This document shows, in pieces, positions 1 through 11,859 of a stretch of DNA of 61,751 nucleotides (positions are counted from its first letter, which is position 1; every line of letters begins with the position of its first letter). The position numbers and the translations under genes were made by a program. This DNA is from Gnetum montanum (lineage: Eukaryota; Streptophyta; Gnetopsida; Gnetales; Gnetaceae): NCBI GenBank assembly GCA_015680685.1, contig MNCI01003648.1, positions 181,483 to 243,233 of the forward strand, read 5' to 3'. The notes under the pieces were generated by a model that made no database searches, had not been told where the DNA came from, and saw only the letters and a program-made list of their open reading frames with translations.

Positions 1-1215
1 AGGAGGAGATCTAAAATATGGAGCATGGTTGTCCATCTAATGAGGTTGTTATTGTGTTAGCTAGCTTATGCTCATGGAAATGTTTAATTTGTTGAATGTT
101 AACCAGTTATTTCTTGTTTGGGCTCTCAAGTTTATAGTTCATCATGGCCCCTAAAGGAAAAGTTTCATAAATGATATAAGGTCCTCCCACAACGTTTGGA
201 ACCTAGTTTGTTGAGATACATGTGTGGGGTTCTAATAGAGAACCTTGCCTCCTAGTTGAAATTTAACTTTTCTAATTTTTAGGTCATGACATTTTTAGTT
301 ATAAGCCTTGTGTAACTCATTAGATGATAAGGCTACTAATCAATTTTTGTCTAGCAAGCTGAGATTCATTAGTCTTTCCTTTTGGGCTAGACTTAAGTCA
401 AGGTTAAGGTCATAAGTTGTTAAAAGTGTATGGAGTTTAGATTGAATAGGAAGTGTTGGTAGTTTTTCATACATAAGCTCATAGGAGAGTAGCCTATAGG
501 AAGTTTCCAAGTCGACTGGTAGGCCCAAAGGGCATCGTTGAGTTTTTTGCTCTAGTCCTTCCTATACTTGCTAACAATTCTTATTAGTATTCTTGTGATT
601 TCCCTATTCGTAACCTCAACTTGACCATTATCTTGGGGATGGTAAGGTGTTGTGAGTTTGTGTTCAACCCCTAAGCATTGCATGGCTTCCAAAAAGTAGT
701 GCCTATAAAATGAGTTCCATTGTCATAAATCAATGCTCGTGGCATATGAAACCTATTTACAACATTTTGTTGTCCAACTCAAGTAGCAGTAGAAGATGTA
801 TAGTTGGTGATAATTGCTACTTCTTCCCATTTCGTACAATAGTCAACAATGACTATGATGTATGCCTTTCCATTTGACATAGATGTGATGGAACCCATGA
901 AACCAATGCCCCAAATTTCAAATGGTTCTAAAGGTTGAATCCATTGTTGAGGTTCCTTCATTCAAGTAGTCATTCCACCATCTTGTCGGCATCATTCACA
1001 AGAGCAGATAAAATGATGAGCATCCTTGAACAGTGTTGACCAATAGTACCTTGCCATCAGGATTTTGATAGTTGTGCATCTCCCAGCATAGTGTCCTCCA
1101 CAAGCACCTTCATGAGCATCTTGGAGAATGCATAGTTGATCAGCATCAGGAACACACCAATGAACTAGGCCATTGGCACACACCTTGTAGAGGTGTCTGT
1201 TGATCTCCATGAAGT
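1..1215 (-). pseudogene. Element A integrase (degenerate)
   Basis: The integrase would insert the element's cDNA into host DNA. Reading right to left, the zinc-binding region is at 992-1210 (HEGACGGHYAGR, then the ARYYWST box and a C-x-C remnant). The catalytic core starts at 779-961 (IWGIGFMGSITS, where other family members have an Asp, followed by VDYCTKW). A tail near 340-528 matches the conserved SPYELVYEK-type region. Stops and frameshifts separate these blocks, and the first catalytic Asp is replaced by Gly in the visible frame. It aligns with the B integrase at 40640-41560. Confidence 0.8.
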
Positions 1216-1429
1216 GCTTTACCTAGTGAAGAAACTATTGTTTCCTCCAGTAGTCCAACCCTTGTGGCATCTCTTAAGTAAGAAGATAGGTGAGAATGTT
1301 ATCATACCATTTTGGTTCATTGGGAATTTATTCAGTTATTGCTTAGGCAAGAGGAGTTCATCAGGAAACATATCGGATAATGGATTTTCTTCCTCTTTTT
1401 CATCCCATCGCAACTAAGACAATGGATTA

Positions 1430-2880
1430 GCAACCACATTCTTAGTTCCCTTTTGATCCACCATTGTAAGATTAAATTTCTATAAGATCACTGGCCATTG
1501 TATGACACGAGGGCTCATCGTTGGCTTGTTCATTAGGAAGTGAATGACACTATGGTCTATGCACACAAACACATTGTATCTAGGTGCATAATGCCTAAAC
1601 TTCTCTAGAGTAAACACCACTACCATCGATTCTTTTTCTGTAGTGGTGTAGTTTAATTGTGCACCCACAATTCTTCAGCTAGCACAATGGATGTAGTATG
1701 GATGTTTCTTATCATCTAACTATATCAACATAGCTCCCAAAGCATTATTTAATGCATCTGTCATGATATGAAATAGTCTGGACCAGTCAAGTGCTTGTAG
1801 AATGCTTTTTTACATTTCGAGGTCTAAACAAAAGGATCATCTTTCTTTGTTAGTTCAACCAACAATTTTGTGATCTTAGAGAAATTCTTTATGAATTGCC
1901 GGTAGTAGCCAGTGTGTCCAAGGAATGACTGAACATCTTTAACTATTTTTGGCTAACAAGTTATTCCTTGGATGACCCTTATTTTTTTAGGATCCACCTT
2001 AATTCCTACTTGCAATATTTTGTGCCCTAATATAATGCCCTCCTAGACCACAACGTGAATTTTCTACCAATTGAGCCGCAAGTTAGTTTCAACACATCAT
2101 TTTAGCACTTGCTCAAATGTAGCTTCATAGGTGGAGAAGTCATACATGAAGACTTCTACACCATTGCCGATTTGTTGTTGAAAGATGCTCAAAACCAAGC
2201 ATTGAAATGAGGTAGGAGAATTGCATAGACCAAATGGCATCTTATGATATGCAAAAGTCCCCCAAGGACTTGTGAAAGTTGGCTTTGCTTGGTCCTCTAG
2301 TACAATTTGAATTTGGTTATAGCCACTATAACCATTTAGGAAGCTATAATAGTAATACCCTAATATTGTGTCTAGTACTTGGTCAACAAATGGTAATGGA
2401 AAGTGATCCTTGAATATTGCCATATTCAGTAGCCTAAAATCAATGCAGACCCACCACTTACCACCTTTCTTTGGTACAATTACGAGTGGACTAATGCACT
2501 TGCTATCTACAACGGGATAGATGAACCCTGCCTTGAGGAATTACTCGATTTCCTTCTTGACGATTTGCTTCAATTTGGGATTCAACTACCTTTGTGGCTA
2601 TTGTTTTGGCTTCATGGCTAAGTTCATGTAAATGCAATGCTAGCATATCCTAGGATCAATCCCTATGAGTTTAGGATATGACCAAGTGAAAGTTGTTGAC
2701 CATCTTTCAACTACCTTCAATAGCTTCTCTTTCTGTTCTGGCGCAAGTCTTGCATTGATTATAAGCAGCTTCTTGTTTTTCAAGAATACATATTCCATTT
2801 TAGCTAGTAGCATTTTCAGTTCAAGGGGTTATTACTTGAAGTTCTCAAAAATTTTCAACTCTCCCCATTAGGTATCATTG
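1430..2880 (-). pseudogene. Element A reverse transcriptase and RNase H (degenerate)
   Basis: RT core is at 2097-2423: HFPLPFVDQ, a YSGYNQIQI box, PWGTFAYHKMPFGLCN, then VFMYDFSTY. The catalytic FMDD is FMYD here, so one active-site Asp is lost. The upstream RT fingers (KKGGKWWVCIDFRLLNMA) are just to the right, at about 2400-2480. RNase H follows at 1480-1668 (YTTTEKESMVVVFTLEKFRHY, then VCIDHS). Frameshifts and stops separate the parts, so no active enzyme is expected. Family identity is secure because order and motifs match element B. Confidence 0.85.
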
Positions 2881-3194
2881 TTTGTATCATCAGAGATTTG
2901 GTGATGAACTTGATTAAGTTCATCCATGCTCATGACCTATTCACATGTCAGTCTCTCAACTAGTTCCATGCAAAGTGTGCTACTTTTTGAATTAGTGGTC
3001 AGCCACTAGGTGCCCTCCTATTTTGTGGCTGTTGTGTATAGACAACTTTGAATTTCTATTTTTGATGCACACTGTTTGCATGCAGAGATAGATGCTTGCT
3101 CGATGGCCCGAAGTTTCTACACACAATTGCACCTGCTATTAATGTACATAATGAATGGAACTCTCTTCTTCTCAATCTTTCTAAATGCATTTTC

Positions 3195-3530
3195 TTAGAA
3201 ATTTTTCAAGGAAAGATCTCTCATTCTTGCATCTATGGTGCTTAGCCATGTTGTTTCCATGATGATTGAAAAGTCACCTTTATAGTTCTCCACTTTGATT
3301 ACTAGAAAGTCAATAGGATAAGACCACCCACAAATAGTGGTCACAATGTCTTTTACTAGTCCCAATGAAATAATGATGGACTGGTCTACCAATTCTAATT
3401 GAATGTTGCTATTCTTAAGAGGAGGCAAGTCCTAGGCAGTGTATATCTCATGAGAAAGCAAATTAACACTAGAACCTGAATCAAGAAGAGCCTTGCATAG
3501 TTTTTTCCTAGAAATCTACAAATAAATTAG
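3195..3530 (-). pseudogene. Element A retroviral-type aspartic protease (degenerate)
   Basis: The protease would cut the gag-pol polyprotein. The minus strand gives an active-site-like LLDSGSSVNLLS just upstream of position 3430, a stop, then LPPLKNSNIQLELVDQS and the following beta-rich stretch ending in a WLSTIDAR box. That is the usual layout of plant Ty3/gypsy proteases: catalytic D-S/T-G, then the flap, then a hydrophobic strand. The corresponding B copy (20730-21130) is longer and has DLG in place of DSG. Stops outside the visible block indicate loss of function. Confidence 0.75.
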
Positions 3531-4199
3531 AGGACTTCTAAGATTAGCTAATTTCTTAGGAAAGTTTCCTGCATAGATCTAATTAGACATGGTGTGAGTA
3601 AGCATTATGGTATGGATCCTTAGCAGAGTTTGGTTTGAAGGAGGCCTGAAGGAATCTGATATGGAGAAAGAGGCAGTAGTAGGGTTATCAACTACAGGTG
3701 TAGGTGAAGGCTTAGGTGGATTATGGGGTCAAAAGAAAGATATTTTTTTCTTTGATCAAGCATTCAATCCCTCTGATTGATTATTGGGTTGCAAATTAAC
3801 AACCCTCATAGCATTATGTGGTTGTGGTTGAGCGGGTAGTTCACCCTGCATTGGTGGAGTAGGTGGTAGCTATGCAACTAGAGGAGGAGGAGAAGTATGT
3901 GCAGGGATAGGAGGAGGATAAGGATAGAAGGTATCATCCCTTCTTTCATGTGGGGATGGAGTTCAATTATAGTCAGAAGGGTGGTAGTAAGGATGAATAT
4001 TAGAAACATGACTGGAAGAGTCACATGGAGACATGGGTTGCTGAACATGGTAACCATATGGATCAGGCTACTGGTAAGGGTATTATTGCCTTGGCAATGC
4101 AAGCGCCTATGATTGTAGTTGCTACCATTGTTGGTACTATTTGTGTGGTTGTGGTGGAGCTCCGCTTGGATAATACAATTGTTGCTGGTGGAACTACCT

Positions 4200-6115
4200 A
4201 AGATTACCTTGAGGATAAGGCAATCTTCTAGATGCTTGCCTTGTGTAAGTCATGGATGTAAGGCATACATCCCAAACTCCTGGAGATGTGACATAATGAG
4301 GCAACATCCCTTAGGATGTTCATACTGGCAAACATAACATCCATGATCATCATCTGATTCACTATCCCCAACCTCTTCTAGTGTAGCAATTTTTTCCTTA
4401 CCTTTGTCATATGCACATTTAGTTTCTTTGCACCTCCTACGCTCATGATCACTACCTTGTTCTCAGGACTCTTCAGCAATTTTGAGGATAGCTTGAAACT
4501 TACTATTCATGGAGTCCCTTAACTACTCAACCTTGACTGTAAGTTTAGATTGGAATTGTTAAAGTGGCAAGGCTTTCTTATGCATCCCCTCGTTAAATAT
4601 GGATTCATCCTCACTATCACAAAATCAAACCTCTTCCTTTTCAATGGAAGGATCATAGTTGTACTCCTCTACACTTTCTTATTTTCTTAGTTCATCCTCC
4701 TCTTTGGTGACCTACTCTATTAACCTTTGTACCTAATGGGTAGTTAGTTCTAATAATCGCCCTTGGGCATAGACACCAAGGATTTTCCTCGTTTCATTAC
4801 AAAGTCCATCTACAAGGTGGTGGAGTTGAGCTAATTGAGAATAACCATGGACAAGGCATTTATGCATCAAGGCATAACATTGGCCAATGGTAGCATCCAA
4901 GGGTTTGTGTGCTCCTTGTTTCCACCCTTGAATTTGCTTCCTTAAGTTGAACACCTGGGAGTATCTTTGATACTTATCATTGAACATTTCAAGCATGGTA
5001 CTCCATCATTTGATAAATTCCAATTCTATTGACTAGTACCAATTCTTTGCTTCTTTGATGAGTGTCTTGGAAAATAACTTCAATGTCTACCATTTGTTCT
5101 CTATGTTTTGAAGAACACATGCATCTTGGAAAGCTTGAAGATGATTTTGCACATCAGAGTTATATCCTCCAAATCGAGAAATATTGTTCATGTCTAACTG
5201 TTTGATCTAACTATCTTTCACATGCCTTGTTGGAATTTTGATTGCCTCTATGATGTTAAGAATACTTCGGGTAGCAAATAGAGGCTCATCAAGGCCCTGA
5301 TCATGGTGCCAAAAATTTCCTCTACTACCCCTTCATTCATGGCAATGTGCTTCTCTTGAACATCTATGTCCTTGATCTTGCCTATCTTGATGGTCCTATC
5401 GATAATTTCATTCATTTCGATTACCTCCATCATAGTCTCACCTTCTATGATCATCATCAAAGCTAGAAGAAGATGATGATGACAAAGGGGAAGAGGAAGG
5501 AGAACTAGCACCGTCACAATGCTTACTACTACCTCTTCAATGATCATGATTGGCATCCCTCTCTTGACTTGCCCCTCCAGATTCGTCTTTGTCATTGGAT
5601 CCATTGTTACAAGAATCAATATTGTGAACTATGAAGTGCATATTCTAGTTTTGACCTTCATTGCTAAAGTTAAAGAGAGGAGCATCATTGAGTGGAATAT
5701 CCCTAGAGAAGGATTCCCCACTAGCTTCTTGGTGCAATAGGAATGAAGAATCGTTAAGTCCTTTTTCCTTCGAACATTCATAACGCTACTCTAGCTGCTG
5801 ATCTTGTAGGCGTTATGCTTCAGTGGGCTGATAATCCCTAGCATCAATATCTTCCATGATATATTCCCCATGGTAGTCTTGAAGACCACATTGTGTAAGC
5901 ATTTGATAAAGCATTGTAGGAGTAGCATGATCAGGCGACAACACAATGTTGCCCTTCATGTCATGCCATCGCAGCTATTCATCCTAGTGTAAGATGAAGG
6001 TGAAGTTTGGCACATACTCATTAGGATGAGTATATGTAATTTAGTACTATTGAGGCTTTGATGGATGAGCATTATCAAGCTTGGGTGGAGAAGTGCTCCT
6101 ACGAGAAGAAGACAT
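4200..6115 (-). pseudogene. Element A gag (degenerate)
   Basis: The start codon is at 6113-6115 (MSSSR), matching the MSSS start of B. Next comes an N-terminal block containing YTHPNEYVPNFTFILH, an Arg/Asp/His-rich low-complexity stretch with a serine run (about 5300-5600), then a capsid-like domain (4733-5250) with LEMFNDKYQRYSQVFNLRKQ and GQCYALMHKCLVHGYS. A knuckle-like C-x2-C-x3-H-x3-C (CYVCQYEHPKGC) lies near 4310-4345. Several in-frame stops (mostly TAG or TAA at Gln positions) and shifts break it. The knuckle spacing is shorter than the usual C-x2-C-x4-H-x4-C. Confidence 0.75.
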
Positions 6116-6257
6116 TGTCTATTAGCAAAACAAAAATCACAGTGTGCTTTGAGAATTTGATGTAGTAATTGTAACACAAGATATGACTCTCAGGTTCATT
6201 TCAACAATTTAAATACTTTCACTAGATCCTAGATAGTGCACAAAACAACAAAAAGAT

Positions 6258-6275
6258 CCCTAATAATAGTGCCAA
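6258..6275 (-). other. Element A primer binding site (tRNA-Asp-like)
   Basis: Directly inside the LTR end (CATCA), the minus strand reads TTGGCACTATTATTAGGG. This looks like a decayed form of TTGGCGCCGTTGCCGGGG, the tRNA-Asp-type site I associate with Athila-like elements. The match is only partial, so the tRNA assignment is tentative. Confidence 0.6.
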
Positions 6276-7152
6276 TGATGAGTGACGAGGTACCCCTATG
6301 CCCAACCATATGAATCACTAAGGTGTTATGCGTGATCCAGTCAAATTTCATGGACCTATAGTTATATCATATACTAGTTTCTCTAGAAAGTGAAATGACA
6401 TTGGAAATGTTCATTGTCTTCCCAACTACATTTGTGAGGCTCAAGGGTATGGTTTAGTTGTAATTAAGGTATATGAAATTTTATCATTTTATATATTATG
6501 GATGTAATCACCTACAACAAGAATAAAGCGTAGAGTAGATTGAAACTAATGCCTATTGCCTAGCTAGCCTAACATAAGTAACCATCCCAATTTCCTGAAC
6601 ACATATAGCACTACTAGACTACCAAACGTTAAGCGTTGTTGGATTACCAAGTAATATATGAATGCTCAAAGTGGTCATGCTCGTGTTCATTAACTACTAG
6701 AATTAAATTGCTTAATTGAAATACATTAAAATAAAGAGCAAGAAAGTAAAATACACTAAAGAAAATATTAAGCTATTCTCAGTGCTACAAGGATTGCCAA
6801 AAGAGTTCATTTTATTCCCATCACACTACATTAATGCTGGAATAAAGAACCATACATACTTTGGACTCCTTCTGCAGGCACTCAAAAAATAAACTCTGAG
6901 GAAAATAAACTGCAAGAGCTTCACTACTTTGACTAAGAATGATCAAAAACTTACTCAAAATGGGAGCCTAGATTCAATATTTATAGACTTGGGGAATATG
7001 CCCCGATGCTAGATATTCAACGTAGGATTAGGCCCTAACGTTGTGTATCCAATGTCATGGCTAATACAAACATTGATTCATCAACAATCATATTCAATAC
7101 CCATGTTTCCTATGACACATAGATAAAAATCATATCATCAGTCACCACATCA
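6276..7152 (-). repeat. Element A 5' LTR
   Basis: About 877 bp. Reading the minus strand it begins TGATGTGGTG and ends ACTCATCA. It aligns along most of its length with the LTRs of B (16995-17888 and 46927-47752) and E (51793-52687). Shared landmarks include TAGTGAAGCTCTTG, AATAGCTTAATATTTT and GGTTGGGCAT near the end. The outer boundary is inferred from the TGATGA start of the other copies. Confidence 0.75.
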
Positions 7153-9189
7153 TATCACAATCACATCAAGGAGACATAAAATTCTTTCCCTTTTTGGACA
7201 TCATCAAAAAGTGACTTGGGCCTTACAACAAGCAAAACTATTGAATATAAGATAAACCAAAAGATCGTTAAGGATAACATCAAGATATATCTAATTTTCA
7301 TAATCAAAGAATGGACATAGTAAATTCAAGTGAGGAAAATAGTACATACACACCCAAATTTTAAGAAATAGATCAAATTCCATAACCAGATCAAGAGATC
7401 AAACAAAGAAATTTCCAATTAAGATGTTTACATTGACCACATATGTCTTAAGGAGGCTTAAAATATCTCATCAATTCATTTTCAAAATTCCCTAAGATGT
7501 TTTGTCATAGAATAGAAATGTGAGTACTTCTTCTTACTTTAGTAGGCTTGAGATCTCCTAGGTAAGAAATGTTCAACTCATAATAACAAGAAGGGACTTC
7601 AATACTCAAAATACTATATTCCTAGTAAATAAATGATGCAACACTAGCATAAAGATATATTCAAATGAATTCCAGAAGCTACCATAATTGATGATTAATT
7701 TTAGGTAAAAGAATTTTAAGGATTGGATCAAAAATAACTTGCTCTTTTACCTTCAAGTTTGTACCAGATGAATATACCTTTTGTTGTTTGCATAAGTATT
7801 ATGTCTTGAAGAAAGTCTCAATAAACTCCCCCTATATTGATGCTCCAAAATAATTCATGAGGTACAAGCTTCCCCTACATATGTGCTTATCTCTTCTTTA
7901 ATACTTTTAAGATCTACAACTAATTTATGATAATCTTGCTTATTCAAACATATTGAATGATCCAACAAAATCTAAAAAGGCAAAAACATTAGAGAAAATT
8001 ATTAGGCACAAATCATAAAAAAAAATTTCTTTCTTGATCATCCAATCATGCCTTAATTAGCCATTTTTCTACAATACTTGGACCAATTTCTTATGTTAGT
8101 AGTATCTTATGATAAAAGTAGATGCAATGCCTTTTTCTTGTTTCTCAAATGTAGATTTTATTCAAGGATAAAAATTTTTAAGGATATGTAAATAGCTAAT
8201 TAATTCATGAGATAACATGAGAGATAGCAATACTACCTTGATTTTTCTATGAGATCCTTTTTCTATAATATCATGTATTGTATGATTAAGATATGTTTTC
8301 TTCGATGATAAAAGAATTCATAAATCTTTTTCTTTTTTTTTAAATTCAAATAAATTGACCTATATTTAATCTAGCAATCAAGGGAATAGAGACTTACCAT
8401 GACTTACCTTACTTGATTATTGATATGACAATGACTAATGGAGTTTGAGATGAGGCCCTCTATCATGGAGTGCCTCCTTACCATTTTCTTTTCTCTCATT
8501 AGCTCCTTTGATAATGTCTCCAACCTTGTATGGGAATCCCTTCTCATTCATGTTTCTTAAGATAGGAGAATCCATAATCTTTGATAGTTTCATTCATTCT
8601 TTTAGCAGTTTCTCCACCTTTAAGCTCATTTTCTTTCCAAGTTGTTGCATCTTGCAAGATACAGTTACTAGATTCCTTTTGACAAGACCAAGTATCAATG
8701 TTATTTTGTTCTATGTGAGAGTAATAATCTTGTTTATGATCATACATTTTACAAAAATAGAAAGTGTTTTCTTCATGAATATAATTATCAAACTTGATTG
8801 TACTTGAGCTAGTACAAGTATCCTTTTGAGAGTTTTCTTCCAAGTTTCACTTTTATGCTAATTTTCTTTATTTTTACTTATTCCTTCTTCTTGAGTATCC
8901 CTATATTTCTCTTTTTCCAATAGGTTTAATAGTTGAATCTCAACTTTTATGTATGATATTTCCCTTTCAAACTTGGAAGATAAGGTATAGATTTTAGAGA
9001 TTTTTCTATTCGTATTTTTCTTCATCTTTTTGAGTAGATAATGTAAGATAAGAATCTTTACCTATAACTCACTATACCTTTCATCATACTTATCTCCTAA
9101 TTTATCAAAAATATCTAATGAATCTTCATTTGTGAGGGTCATACATATAAAATAAGATTCTTTCATAGTGTCATTAACTTCTTCTTCAC
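7153..9189 (-). other. Degenerate internal sequence of a Ty1/copia remnant; no recognisable pol
   Basis: This AT-rich stretch continues leftward from a copia gag. I see no protease, integrase or RT motif in any frame. An open stretch at 8544-8843 (minus, 99 residues) has no family resemblance I recognise. Element A's LTR abuts its left end, so A may have inserted into this older element, with the rest lying outside the window. Confidence 0.35.
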
Positions 9190-10181
9190 TTTGTTCTCTA
9201 TCATTTCATCTTGTGTAGAAGTTAGTCTTTTTATATCCAATTTAGTCTTATCCCTTCGTTGTAACCTGCCAGTGATAGCACATTCAGAGGCCACATGGCC
9301 TCTTCCACCACATATCCAAAATTCTATTGAAAATGCATCAAAATTTAAATTTGAAAAATTCTTACCTTTATATTACCATTGGTGTTGAATTGGTTGGAAC
9401 CTGGTTGATTAGAACTCATTCCTTTTCTTCCTAGAAGCTTTTGAAATCTTCTTGATTGAAGAGTTATTTCTTCTCCACTATTCATTTCTCATTCAAAAAA
9501 CTCCTTCTCTTTTGATGCTGATCTTAGGGTGAATAGGCTTTCTTTTATCACCCCTTCACTTTTCAAATTCATCTCATAAGCAATAAGAGCACTTTGGAGC
9601 TCTTCAAATTTAAGGACTGACAAATCTCTAATTTCTTCCATAGTTATGACCTTAGGTCTAAATTCAGGCTAAAGTGTTCTAATCATTTTTATAATTACAT
9701 TGCTTTTAGGCAAGTCCTTGCATGTACCCATAATTACTACAACAAGATCATTCACCTTAGAGAAATAATCTTTAATCTTTTCACCTTCCCTCATCTTAAG
9801 TTTCTCATATTCACTTTGCAAAGCCAAAAGTTTTGATTGTTTGACTATAGATGTGCCCTCATAGGTAGCCTTTAAGGTTTTCCAAATTTCCTTAGTAGTC
9901 TTACACCAAGCTATTCTATTAAATCTAGATTTATTTAATGCATAATAAAAATAATTTTTTTCTTTAGAATCATACATAAACTTATCTCTTTCTTCAGCCA
10001 TCCATTAGTTTCATGTCTTGAGAACTTTTGATGCATTGTTGATGGGTGGTATGTAGCCTTCAAGGATTGACTTCCAAACCTTGAATTTCATGGAATCAAA
10101 GAATCCTTATATCCTTGCCTTCAAATATGCAAATTCAAACCCATCAAACATCGATGGCTTTGTGTAAGATGTCCCCTCCAT
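9190..10181 (-). pseudogene. Ty1/copia-type gag (degenerate)
   Basis: A gag protein would package the element's RNA. The minus strand starts at ATG 10179-10181 (MEGTSYTKPSMFDG), the usual opening of plant copia gag. A helical block at 9669-10001 contains TTKEIWKTLKATYEGTS, LQSEYEKLKMREGEKIKDYF and the LVVVIMGTCKDLP stretch, which fit the UBN2-type gag fold. A zinc knuckle follows near 9270-9310 (ICGGRGHVASEC) in which the first Cys is replaced by Phe. Stops between ATG and the helical block and after it show decay. A probable LTR and PBS lie immediately upstream. Confidence 0.8.
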
Positions 10182-10222
10182 GGTTTACTCTTGAAAGTTG
10201 AAGCATGAACTTGAGAGTACCA

Positions 10223-10235
10223 GTTTCTGATACTA
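10223..10235 (-). other. Copia primer binding site (initiator-Met type, decayed)
   Basis: The minus strand reads TAGTATCAGAAAC, close to the TGGTATCAGAGC site complementary to initiator tRNA-Met that is standard in plant copia elements. It sits between the probable LTR end and the gag ATG about 40 bp downstream. Confidence 0.6.
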
Positions 10236-10237
10236 CT

Positions 10238-11294
10238 TGTGAATCAAGAACTTATAAGGGGGGTTGAATAAGTTCATTAATAAAAATTTCATTAGCCACA
10301 AGAACACAATAAATTTTATGTGGTTCCCCAACTTGGGCACACCCACACTTAGAGGGTAGGATCTATGCATACCTTTGGACTTTGTTTCTTCAAAAAATAT
10401 GATCTAAAGAGCACCATAACCTATACAAGCTCTAAGCTCCACTTTGAAGTGTTTCTTTGTTGCAAAACCAATTAACCCCACAAGGTCCCAACAAGCTCAG
10501 AATGTGGTTTCAAGGATCCCATAACCTTTACAAAATTAAGCTCTCCTCCAAAGTGTTTTGACACTGCAAAACCACTCAATCCCACTGGATCCTAACAAGC
10601 TTAATACAGATCCCTTGTTGCAAAAAGCACATCAACCCTACAGGGCTACAAGAAAGAAAGAAAAGAATAAGGAAAGAATGTAACTAAATTTATAAATCCG
10701 TGTACTTGAGGATTAGTACAAAGTACAATCAATCAAATGATGTTACAATAATAAGTAAGAATATAATTGCACAACATAGACAACGATAGATCTTTTTTTG
10801 AAGAGTACTTGCATAATTCCCAAGATATTATCAACATCTTATAGCTTTAGAGTTTCCAAAAACTCCTCAAAATTCATGCAATGGCTACCAAATGGTTAGT
10901 GTAGATGTCTACTTCGATGTTGAGATGTCTAGCTGAGATTAGCCTCAATGTAGGAGGGACATTTATCTAGCATATGGGATGCCTATAGTCGGACGTATAC
11001 AATGAGATATCTACTATTGGGAATAGACATCTACTATTTTTCCAAGAAGTCTACCAAACATTTGGACTTTAAATTCTAAGGCTTTCTCTTGTTAAATTAT
11101 CTTCTTGGTAGTCCTTGAAGCATCTTCATTTGACTTGTAGACTTCATTTTCATCCATGCTATCATCTTGCTCATGTAGTATTTATTTTAACATCTTGACA
11201 TAGATCTCATTTTCCTAAGTTCTTGTTCATGTCCTACAAAATCATTATCCACCATAAAAATTCTATATTCTCCATTTTCCTTAAGGTTTTAACA
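10238..11294 (-). repeat. Probable copia 5' LTR
   Basis: About 1057 bp. On the minus strand it would begin TGTTAAAACC and end GATTCACA just before the PBS. A TATAAAT box lies near 10690. Inside, a unit of about 105 bp (built around CCACAAGGTCCCAACAAGCT) is repeated two to three times at 10410-10625. The inner edge is supported by the PBS; the outer edge is a guess because no second LTR is in the window. Confidence 0.4.
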
Positions 11295-11859
11295 TAACAA
11301 AAGGTCAAAAAGTACATGGATCATCTTTTTGTCTTTGTCAATAATGACAAGAATATGGAATATTCTTCTATGCCCTATGATGCTTCTACAATTCTAGAAT
11401 TTTGTAATGCAAAAATTCAAAAGGATATGAGTGGCTTAATCATATAGACAAAACAAAATTTTGGATTATGTTTAATATTGAAATGTGTTTAAAGCAAAGA
11501 AAAGGACTAGTAGAATATCTGATATTTTTGGATGTTCTTTCCCTATTTGTTGTCAATGTCTTCAAGCAGACTTGCACACTATCAAGATGTTTTTTTCTAC
11601 AATGTTATTTCTATCTCCTACAAAATGTAATGTTTCTATATTTTGGATAGTTGACTTATCTACATTCCTTCTATAGTGTTTTGGCAGTAAATTTTTTTGG
11701 CATTTATTAAGGTGGCTGATGGTAGGTATAGTAGGTATTAAAAAGAAATTAAATTAAAATTTGTAATGTATTTAAATAAAATGAGACCTAGGTGATGGAG
11801 GATGATCATTATTTCTATCAATTTAATTCTATTCATAGATAGTCATAGACACATGGTTT
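11295..11859. other. Gene-free spacer
   Basis: AT-rich sequence. Short open stretches at 11468-11676 overlap each other in two frames and resemble no protein family. I see no element boundary here. Confidence 0.5.

Larger units (their letters stand above)
1..7152 (-). mobile_element. Ty3/gypsy LTR retrotransposon A (Athila-like), truncated by the window edge
   Basis: On the minus strand the order is 5' LTR (6276-7152), primer binding site, gag (from 6115), protease (about 3195-3530), reverse transcriptase, RNase H and integrase (ending near 1). RT before integrase is the Ty3/gypsy order. The RT resembles the Athila lineage (MPFGLCN box, FMDD-type active site as FMYD). The 3' LTR lies left of the window. 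Many stops and frameshifts make it non-functional. Element B is a second member of the same family and aligns with it from LTR to integrase, which helped place domains. Lineage assignment is from motif memory, not a tree. Confidence 0.85.

Noticed and set aside
3878-4112. Overlapping open frames on both strands
   Set aside because: They fall in the low-complexity end of A gag and are hydrophobic or basic by composition, without family features.
8544-8843. 99-residue minus-strand frame as a gene
   Set aside because: No similarity, start context or conserved motif; the overlapping plus-strand frame at 8508-8807 is equally long.
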